Shown here in pieces: positions 1-6,530 of a stretch of 41,798 nucleotides of DNA. The stretch is from Nemertoderma westbladi. Its lineage: Eukaryota > Xenacoelomorpha > Nemertodermatida > Nemertodermatidae. A model generated the notes under the pieces. It made no database searches. It was not told the origin of the DNA and saw only the letters and a program-made list of their open reading frames with translations. The stretch is from assembly GCA_032718475.1 (NCBI GenBank), contig JAUCBJ010002122.1, positions 1 through 41,798 on the forward strand, in the 5' to 3' direction. Within the stretch, counting starts at the first letter, position 1. The number at the start of each line of letters is the position of its first letter. A program made the position numbers and the translations under genes.

Positions 1-1
1 A

Positions 2-3000
2 AGTAATATCAAAATGGATATTATTAGACATTATACACGTTTGGGAATTCTTGATTATCCTAAAGTAGATATTCCAAATGTAACTCTGATTATAGGAATG
101 AATGCACCAGGGATACATCGACATTTGAATGAGAGTCCATATAATGGTCCTGACGAACCTTTCGCAGTGGAAACACCACTAGGATGGACAATGATAGGTT
201 CAATTACGACAGAAATTGAGAAAAATAGCACTGGCATCAAGAATTTCCATTTTATTCAATCACCTAAGAATGGCAATGTTGATTCAGACATACATGATGA
301 TATTTATATGCAGATTAACCATGATCCTGATCCAACAGAAGATGAGCATCAACTTGGACTCTCGAAAGTTGACAAACGTTGCATAGAAATTCGCAACAAG
401 ACATTGAAATTAGTCAATGGTCATTATTCCATGGGCATGCTATGGAAAACTGACAACCTCAAACTGGAAAATAATTTCCCATTAGCACTACAACGTTTAC
501 ATTCTTTAAAGAAACGTTTAGCAAAACGTCCAGATGTACTTCCCAAGTATAGGGAAATTTTACAGGGCTATCTGAATGAGGGGATGGCAGAATTGTTGAC
601 TCCCGAGCAAATTAAGACAACAACAGACAAGACATATTATTTGCCGACGCACTTTGTGGAAAATAAGACAAAAATAAGAATAGTAAACAATGCAGCAGCG
701 AAATACAAAGGGAAGAGTCTTAACTCGTACCTACATGAAGGTCCAAATATTTATAATACAATTTTCGGCATTTTGCTGAGATTCAGAAGACATAAGATCT
801 GTATTTTAGCAGACATTGAGAAAATGTTTTTGCAAGTAAGGACACCACCAGAGGACAATGACTGTATGAGGATCTTATGGTTCCAGAAACCAGTAGACTC
901 AGCAGAATTAGAAGATATTGATTCAGTACAAGTATTAAGGATGTTGGTAAAAGCATTTGGTTTAGCCGATTCACCTTATGCATCTACCTCTAGCCTTCAA
1001 CAGTGTGGTGTAGATAATTGTAACTCGTTTGCACCACCTATTATCAAAGCTATCAAGGAAAGTTTTTATGTCGATGATCTAATGGATTCAAAACCTACAG
1101 TAGAAGAGGCATACAAACTTTCTATAGGTCTAATTAACTGTGTAAAGTTAGGAGGTTTTAACCTGACAAAATTTCAGTCAAATTCAGAACAGCTTCTTAA
1201 TATGTTACCTGTAGGTAAAGTAGCACCTATATCAACTGCACCGATGCGATTGGAATTCGATGAAATTCCCGGAACACCTGTTGTAGAGCTACCTGAAGTG
1301 AGTAGGGCATTAGGGATCAGATGGTCACCTAAGACAGATAATTTCAGTTACTCAGCGAGTATAGCACCATGTAAGTTAACAAAACGTGGGTGCTATAGTT
1401 CGTTATATTCAATCTATGACCCTATTGGTTTCTTAACCCCACTAACTCTTAATGGCAAGATGCTGATGCGAGAAATGTGGAGGGAGAAACTTGGGTGGGA
1501 TATTAAATTACCACCATTTCTAGAATCAGAATGGTTAGCTTGGAGATCCCAGTTAGAAGGAATCTCGGAGTTGATAGTTAGTCGACCATATTTTAATAAC
1601 CGCCATGATGAGGATAAGTACGAATTACATCATTTCTGTGATGCATCTCAGTATGCATATGGTGCTGTATCATATTTGCGACAAATACCAAAAGATCCAA
1701 ACGAAGGTATTCAGACAGCCTTTGTAACATCTAAAGCAAGAGTAGCACCAATTAAACAGTTATCTATACCCAGATTAGAGCTGCAAGCTGCAGTAGTAGC
1801 TGTACAGTTAGCTTCAATTGTTAAGGCGGAACTAAGAATTGTAGACATGCCATTACAACATTACTATTGGTCTGACTCAACCACAGTTTTACAATACATT
1901 AATAATCAAACTGCTCGCTATAAAATGTTTGTAGCAAATAGAGTAACAGAGATTTCAGCAAGTTCTGAGCCTGATCAATGGTATTATGTTAAAACTCAAG
2001 TAAATCCTGCAGATCATTTAACAAAAGGACTAACAGCTGCCAAACTAGTTAAATCTGAAGACTGGTGGAATGGTCCAGACTTCCTGAAAGAAAAGGATGT
2101 GTTTGAAAAGCACAAACCCATTTCTCAAGACCCATTACTACAAAAGTTAGATAGTGATGCGGAAGTATACTCAGAACTACCATCAACTTCTCGGTTCTAT
2201 TATACATCGCCCGCACCACCAGAAAGTGAAGTAATTACAGACAAATTCGTATCATATTTTTCAAGTTTTCGGCAATCTGCGAGAGCACTATCATGGATTA
2301 GAAGACTTGTCCAATGGAGACGGGATCATATCAAACCTGCTCGAATATTAAATCTCGCAGAAATACAATCAAGTACAATAGCCATTATTAAGTATGAACA
2401 ACATAAAGTCTATAGGACAGAGATGGATGCATTGAAGTTAGGAAAAGAGATAAGTCCAAATTCTTCTCTTCGTACCTTATGTCCTAAATTCAGGGATGGC
2501 GACCAAATTCTTGTTGTTAATTCTAGAATTAAAAGGGCAACACACTTGTCATTAGCTGAGAGGGAACCAATCATTATTCCCAAGAATTCATTAATTATCC
2601 CAGGCTTGATTTGGGATTCACATACTCTTCTTATTCACAGAGGGGAGGATCATGTCTTATCACATTTAAGGAGAGAGTACTGGGTGATAAATGTCCGCCC
2701 TAGAATAAGAAAGGTTCTTAAAACATGCATAATTTGTAAAGCAATCCAGCATAAACTCTTACAGCCTCGTATGGCAGATTTACCAAAATCCAGAGTAGAC
2801 CATAACTCTGCTCCTTTTCAATATACAGGAGTAGATTATTGGGGTCCAATTGTTCTTAAAGTAAATAGAACAAGAGTCAAAGTTTACGGCGTTATGTATA
2901 CTTGCATGGCTAGTAGGGCTGTGCATTTGGATATCGCAGAGAATGCATCAACTGCAGCATTTATGGCCTCATTTCGGAGATTTATTTCTTCTAGGGGTAA

Positions 3001-3721
3001 TGTTCAAAATATGTACTCTGATTGTGGGAGTAATTTTGTAGGAGCTGAGAATGAGCTTCTCGAGGTTGCAGAAGCATTGAATAATGATCAAGAGTACATT
3101 AAATCTCAATTAAGTGCACGAAATGTAGAATGGAAATTCAATGCCCCATACAATCCTCATACAGGAGGAGCTTGGGAAAGAATGATAAGATCCGTTAAGC
3201 AAGGTTTGAAAGCGACGACAGATCGTATTGATACATTAGATGCATATAGAACTGCTCTTTGTGAGATACAGTATGCCATAAACAGCAGGCCTCTATTCGC
3301 ACCAGTAGAAGATCCTACAGGAATAACTCCGATAACTCCTAATGATATCTTGCTTGTAGGAGATTCACCGGCACTTACAGTGCAACCACCAGATACGAGA
3401 GAATTTAGTTCCAAAGACTCGTGGCGCCGTAGTGCGCAAATAGCAAACCAGTTCTGGGAGGTTTGGCAGCAACACTATCTTCCAACGCTGCTCAAACGAT
3501 CTAAATGGCAGGCGCCTTGTAGGAACGTAAGGATTGGTGACCTAGTTTTGGTCAACGACTCCCCAATCCAGCCTAGAAATCGCTGGAATATGGCGAGAAT
3601 CGTTGAGGTCTATCCTGGATCTGATGGCACTGTTAGGTCCGTAAAAATTAAAACAGGGCCCAAGGCATTCCAAATTAGAGGGGTAAACAAACTATGTCTC
3701 TTGGAGGCAGATGAAGCCTAG
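2..3721 (+). CDS. pol: BEL/Pao retrotransposon polyprotein (pol part), partial at 5' end
   Basis: This frame encodes the enzymes that copy and integrate the element. It is open from base 2, so the ATG at 14 is unlikely to be the true start; residues are numbered from it. Residues 1-65 match the C-terminal end of the DUF1758 retropepsin-like region (IIGMN, then LGWTMIGSI); the catalytic aspartate lies upstream. Reverse transcriptase is at about 195-400, with D267 in LADIEKMFLQV and YVDD at 352-355, giving a complete triad D267/D354/D355. The Peptidase_A17-type linker follows. RNase H is at about 535-675 with D543 (FCDAS), E589 (PRLEL), D621 (WSDS) and D667 (NPADH). The integrase zinc finger has H870, H875, C905 and C908. 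The integrase core has D941 (GVDYWG), D1003 (YSDCGSNF) and E1055 (GGAWERM). The DUF5641-like end is at about 1130-1230 (IGDLVLV, then RNRWNMARI). The stop is TAG at 3719. There is no internal stop or frameshift, so this copy looks recent. One oddity is that the usual (V/F)DASA-like segment early in the RT reads NNAAA (225-229). Confidence 0.95.
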   Translation, partial: SNIKMDIIRHYTRLGILDYPKVDIPNVTLIIGMNAPGIHRHLNESPYNGPDEPFAVETPLGWTMIGSITTEIEKNSTGIKNFHFIQSPKNGNVDSDIHDDIYMQINHDPDPTEDEHQLGLSKVDKRCIEIRNKTLKLVNGHYSMGMLWKTDNLKLENNFPLALQRLHSLKKRLAKRPDVLPKYREILQGYLNEGMAELLTPEQIKTTTDKTYYLPTHFVENKTKIRIVNNAAAKYKGKSLNSYLHEGPNIYNTIFGILLRFRRHKICILADIEKMFLQVRTPPEDNDCMRILWFQKPVDSAELEDIDSVQVLRMLVKAFGLADSPYASTSSLQQCGVDNCNSFAPPIIKAIKESFYVDDLMDSKPTVEEAYKLSIGLINCVKLGGFNLTKFQSNSEQLLNMLPVGKVAPISTAPMRLEFDEIPGTPVVELPEVSRALGIRWSPKTDNFSYSASIAPCKLTKRGCYSSLYSIYDPIGFLTPLTLNGKMLMREMWREKLGWDIKLPPFLESEWLAWRSQLEGISELIVSRPYFNNRHDEDKYELHHFCDASQYAYGAVSYLRQIPKDPNEGIQTAFVTSKARVAPIKQLSIPRLELQAAVVAVQLASIVKAELRIVDMPLQHYYWSDSTTVLQYINNQTARYKMFVANRVTEISASSEPDQWYYVKTQVNPADHLTKGLTAAKLVKSEDWWNGPDFLKEKDVFEKHKPISQDPLLQKLDSDAEVYSELPSTSRFYYTSPAPPESEVITDKFVSYFSSFRQSARALSWIRRLVQWRRDHIKPARILNLAEIQSSTIAIIKYEQHKVYRTEMDALKLGKEISPNSSLRTLCPKFRDGDQILVVNSRIKRATHLSLAEREPIIIPKNSLIIPGLIWDSHTLLIHRGEDHVLSHLRREYWVINVRPRIRKVLKTCIICKAIQHKLLQPRMADLPKSRVDHNSAPFQYTGVDYWGPIVLKVNRTRVKVYGVMYTCMASRAVHLDIAENASTAAFMASFRRFISSRGNVQNMYSDCGSNFVGAENELLEVAEALNNDQEYIKSQLSARNVEWKFNAPYNPHTGGAWERMIRSVKQGLKATTDRIDTLDAYRTALCEIQYAINSRPLFAPVEDPTGITPITPNDILLVGDSPALTVQPPDTREFSSKDSWRRSAQIANQFWEVWQQHYLPTLLKRSKWQAPCRNVRIGDLVLVNDSPIQPRNRWNMARIVEVYPGSDGTVRSVKIKTGPKAFQIRGVNKLCLLEADEA

Positions 3722-3729
3722 TGAGTCAA

Positions 3730-3757
3730 GCGCGCGCGCGTATGTGTATGTATGTAT
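3730..3757. repeat. Simple repeats: (GC)n followed by (TATG)n
   Basis: Just after the polyprotein stop, about eleven alternating G and C bases are followed by seventeen bases of TATG/TGTA repeat. Such alternating purine-pyrimidine runs are prone to slippage and can adopt Z-DNA. This is probably only a microsatellite in the 3' UTR. Confidence 0.9.
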
Positions 3758-3768
3758 GGCAGTGACAT

Positions 3769-3819
3769 TACTAATACTACTAATGTTACTAATATATACT
3801 TACTAATCATCTTACTAAT
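3769..3819 (+). repeat. Five TACTAAT heptamers in 51 bp
   Basis: The heptamer TACTAAT starts at 3769, 3778, 3787, 3801 and 3813, the first three at exact 9-bp spacing. It lies within 50-100 bp of the stop codon of the retroelement. It may be a degenerate minisatellite. On the RNA it would be a repeated UACUAAU, a word resembling branch-point and Pumilio-type sites, but no function can be shown from sequence. Confidence 0.8.
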
Positions 3820-4136
3820 TGTAAGCATTTCCTACTAAAGGAAGTGGTTAAAAATTTGACATTGACAGTTAGCTAGGTTTGTAGAAAACAAGTTATTAAT
3901 TAATAGACTGTTTCTTGAAATTATAATATAGAAAATGTAGAAAACCAGAGATGCTCTATCATCTCATTAATTGTTAACTTCTTTATTGAATTTCTTTTCA
4001 TTTCTACTCTACGTACCGGTAGGAATCTCATTTGAGTGACTATTTATATTTTATTCTTTACTGAGACGGGACATAAAATATAATACTGTACATCTAGATG
4101 CCGGTACTGTAAAAAAGACCATGGCAAGGGGAGCGG

Positions 4137-4163
4137 TTTTTTTTTTTAACCGGTAGAGAGGAG
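4137..4163 (+). promoter_or_regulatory. Possible U-box and polypurine tract before the 3' LTR
   Basis: A run of eleven T bases (4137-4147) is followed a few bases later by the purine tract AGAGAGGAG (4155-4163) and then TTGAGGG. T-run then purine tract then TG is the layout used to prime plus-strand DNA just before a 3' LTR, which would put an LTR start near 4165. A second similar tract (AAAGAGGAG, 4197-4205) lies in the next 42-bp duplicate, and another purine run (AAGGGGAG) is at 4126-4133. Without the 5' LTR for comparison the choice is uncertain. Confidence 0.3.
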
Positions 4164-4240
4164 TTGAGGGCAACATCGAATCGAATCAGTGGATCCAAAG
4201 AGGAGTTGAGGGCAACATCGAATCGAATCAGTGGATCCAG
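4157..4240 (+). repeat. 42-bp tandem duplication
   Basis: Two nearly identical 42-bp units lie head to tail (4157-4198 and 4199-4240). Each holds GAGGAGTTGAGGG, then ATCGAATCGAATC, then GGATCCA. They differ only at their last bases. The unit includes the purine tract proposed as a polypurine tract, so the duplication may have doubled that signal. The ATCGAATCGAATC part is the reverse complement of 4733-4745 downstream. Confidence 0.9.
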
Positions 4241-4660
4241 AGCCGTCTAGATGAAGGACATATAAGAATAACCAATATGAAATGTATATTGTTGCTTTGT
4301 TGCTAGAGAGATGTTGCCAAGAAGATGATATTGTTAAATACCTCAATTTATGTTGAATATTTAATGGTTATGAGGGAAATATATAATTCATCTCTAGTTT
4401 ATTTAATGGAGATTATTGTATTATGTTAATGGAGATAAGATAATTATATACCGATAATAGCGATAATTGTTCAATTATGTGTTAGTCAATGATATTTTAA
4501 TGAAAGATTATGATTATATACGTAACGTTTAATCGTGATGATTTGCGATATTGGATTCGATGATTTTACTGACGAACTCAACTCGATTTAATTTCTTTGA
4601 AGATACCTTGGCAGTGTAAACTCAATTCACTGGAGATCGTATGGCTTGCAATGATCTTTT

Positions 4661-4866
4661 TACTCTAGCAGGCCAGGGATTTTGCGCCCGTTCGTTGATA
4701 CGAGATGTGGGTTCGGTTCATTTCGGCGTTTCGATTCGATTCGATTTTGGATCCTTTTGCAAGAGTCTTGTTACCGGTACTCTAGCAGGCCAGGGATTTT
4801 ACGCTCATTCGTTGATACGGCATGTCGGTTCGGTTCGTTTTCGGCGGCACGATTCGATTTTGGCGC
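4661..4866 (+). repeat. Imperfect duplication of about 85-95 bp at 117-bp offset
   Basis: The segment starting TACTCTAGCAGGCCAGGGAT at 4661 recurs at 4778 and stays similar through the CGATTCGATTTTGG stretch near 4866. The two copies differ by scattered substitutions and small indels, so this duplication is older than the 42-bp one. The duplicated frame encodes no recognisable domain. Confidence 0.85.
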
Positions 4867-5149
4867 GCGTACGGGAAGGATACACCCTACTAGTCTATCT
4901 AAACAACCACAATCGATACTTTACATCCGCATTTAAATCGTATTTAAACAGGAAGCGGACGTAAATTTGTAACTTAGGACATATCGTATTTAATCATTAG
5001 TTTGTTCTTGAATATAAACGTTATATTTATATTATTTTATGTATTATTGTTCATTGCTGTAATAATTATTCTCCACTGTGTATATTGCATATTGATATAC
5101 CTAACCCTGACTGATATATCTAATTTGTATTGTAAAATTCGTGTAAGTA

Positions 5150-5247
5150 TATAAGGTGTTATATTTCCTTATGTTAATTTCTTTGTGTTTTATGTATTGT
5201 ATACAAATATATGTGTTACGTGCCATATACTATAAGGTGTTATATTT
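5150..5247 (+). repeat. 17-bp exact repeat at 81-bp offset
   Basis: TATAAGGTGTTATATTT occurs at 5150-5166 and again at 5231-5247, with looser similarity downstream (TTATGTTAA and TATGTTAAC). This points to an old 81-bp duplication. Each copy starts with a TATA-like word, but no initiator like the one at 5779 follows at the right distance. Confidence 0.7.
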
Positions 5248-5709
5248 ACTTACGGTATGTTAACACTAATCCTGATACAACTTTCATATTTTTGTTAATT
5301 ATTTTGTATTATGATTATTTCTACCAGTTACATTGCGCTAATTTGATGTGCTTAGGCCGTGGTCAATAGTACTATTTTTCGTAATGATTCGAAATTCATT
5401 TCCAATTTTGTAGCACATATTTGAGAATAGTTTCTTTAGAATATTATAGATTATTTTCATTTTATCTTTATCTTACATTATTTATCAATAATGAAACTAT
5501 ATATATTTTCCTACAATGTTAAGATCATATTCGTTTAGAACGTTGATTTCTTCATTTAGTTAGATAATATCGGCTACCACTTTAATATTTATTTTTTTTA
5601 AGATATTTCGGTAAAACATCTTACGGAGGAGTCTGTTCGCCTCTATTATCTAATATCATAGGAAATGTGCTGTGTCATATAGTATAGGTAGCGAGCATAC
5701 TAAGTTCTG

Positions 5710-5785
5710 ATTGGATAAGCCGGTAGAATATGTAGAACGCCGTCCCGTCATATAAATGCCTGATTCAGAGCTGTATATTCAGTAT
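5710..5785 (+). promoter_or_regulatory. RNA polymerase II core promoter: inverted CCAAT, TATA box, TCAGT initiator
   Basis: TATAAAT begins at 5751. The initiator TCAGT is at 5779-5783, so its A at 5781 would be +1 with the TATA box starting at -30, the classic spacing. ATTGG at 5710-5714 is an inverted CCAAT box about 70 bases upstream. The orientation matches the polyprotein, as expected for an LTR promoter that drives the element from its 5' copy. In this 3' copy it would direct transcription toward the satellite array. A downstream element at +28 is only a partial match. The motifs are seen directly; activity is inferred. Confidence 0.5.
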
Positions 5786-6518
5786 TTGATTAGTAATTGT
5801 TCAATTCAGCACCTTAGCATTTTACCGGTAGCACAATTCAGACTTCACTCATTATGTATTGCCAGTTGACCTAGCTAGTTAGTTGAACTATTTTGTTATG
5901 CGATCTTCAGTCTAGAGTCTAGGTGGTCGCATCGTGTTTTATCTTTCTCACAGTGACTTATAGTAATTGGCAACTTACAATTAGTTTTAGTCAGTATAAT
6001 CAGCATTCATTCATTCTTATTCATACTGATTATAGCGTATGCTTTTCCATTTATTCTGCTATTTCATTATTATATCATATATTTATATTTACCGTGTATC
6101 GCAATCATACCAGCATTCAGTCTTCTTATAAGTCTTATTTTCAATACCGGTAATAATCATATTCAGATACCGTCGGACCGTATTATATTAACAGCCGGTA
6201 CCTTTATCAAGTACACTACCGGTAATGCAGTAATGAATTGCTAATGTACATGATAATACAAACATAGCCTTAGTCTTATTAATATTATTAAGTTATTTCT
6301 ATCAGTATGCGGGATGCGTAAGAGAGAATAGACAGCAGCGCCAGTCAGCTAGTGACCTGATCAAAACCAAATGCGACCACAAAAATTTAGTCTAGATTTG
6401 TACTTCCGGTAACCGCCTACAAGCTTTCACAGCCGCGCCTAATTTGACCGCTATCCCATTTTAGGCGCATTATAAAACATTGACCACCCGATATGACGGA
6501 TAGCTAGCTACACCCCCC

Positions 6519-6530
6519 AACATTGGAGTA
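6519..6530. other. Junction between the retroelement flank and the satellite
   Basis: Unique sequence ends ...CCCCCCAACATT and the first satellite monomer starts with GGAGTACTGG at 6525. A satellite monomer is normally preceded by CCATATA, which is absent here, so the change is abrupt within two or three bases. The last CA before the junction is at 6521-6522, which would fit an LTR end. I cannot test for a target-site duplication because the other side of the element is not in the window. Confidence 0.75.

Larger units (their letters stand above)
4014..6411. other. Cluster of CCGGTA motifs, half of them the palindrome TACCGGTA
   Basis: CCGGTA occurs at 4016, 4101, 4150, 4774, 5720, 5825, 6147, 6195, 6219 and 6406. 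In five of these it extends to the full palindrome TACCGGTA (4014-4021, 4772-4779, 5823-5830, 6145-6152 and 6217-6224). A given octamer is expected about 0.04 times in 2.4 kb of balanced sequence, and less in AT-rich DNA. I did not find CCGGTA in the polyprotein. The cluster flanks the promoter on both sides. A repeated palindrome suggests a site for a dimeric DNA-binding protein, but none is known to me for it. Confidence 0.7.
1..6522 (+). mobile_element. BEL/Pao LTR retrotransposon, 3' portion (5' end outside window)
   Basis: The left part of the window is the 3' part of an LTR retrotransposon of the BEL/Pao group. The domain order protease end, reverse transcriptase, RNase H, integrase, DUF5641-like is diagnostic of that group. 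It is followed by about 2.8 kb of AT-rich non-coding DNA with an RNA polymerase II promoter of the kind expected in an LTR. The right limit is set where the 40-bp satellite starts; the last bases before it are CCAACA, which would suit an LTR ending in CA. The 5' LTR, primer binding site, gag and protease catalytic site lie to the left of the window. The right limit, and the assumption that everything from 3722 to 6522 belongs to this element, are inference: part of that stretch could be host DNA or another repeat. Confidence 0.7.
3722..6524. other. AT-rich non-coding stretch: presumed 3' UTR and 3' LTR of the retrotransposon
   Basis: This 2.8-kb stretch lies between the polyprotein stop and the satellite and has no convincing gene. 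Reading frames of 60-107 codons at about 4146-4346, 4641-4964 and 5923-6153 have no recognisable domain, and the first two run across local duplications. The stretch holds simple repeats (3730-3757), a TACTAAT cluster (3769-3819), a possible polypurine tract (4155-4163), a 42-bp tandem duplication (4157-4240), a 117-bp-offset duplication (4661-4866), an 81-bp-offset 17-bp repeat (5150-5247), a promoter (5710-5785) and ten CCGGTA motifs (4014-6411). Its position and promoter fit 3' UTR plus LTR. The length is large for a BEL/Pao LTR, so host DNA or a nested repeat may be included. Confidence 0.55.

Noticed and set aside
783-983. Minus-strand frames inside the polyprotein (55-240, 783-983, 3157-3414)
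   Set aside because: They are antisense shadows of a well-supported coding frame with conserved catalytic motifs.
4146-4346. Minus-strand frame of 66 codons
   Set aside because: It is created by the 42-bp tandem duplication, which is divisible by three; no domain is visible.
4641-4964. Plus-strand frame of 107 codons (and an overlapping 84-codon frame)
   Set aside because: It spans the 117-bp-offset duplication, has no recognised domain and lies in the presumed LTR or UTR.
5923-6153. Plus-strand frame of 76 codons, hydrophobic
   Set aside because: It starts with GTG, has AT-rich composition typical of non-coding DNA and has no recognised domain.
5923-6380. 10-bp inverted repeat GTGGTCGCAT (5923-5932) and ATGCGACCAC (6371-6380)
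   Set aside because: A 10-bp match within a 2.8-kb stretch is expected by chance.
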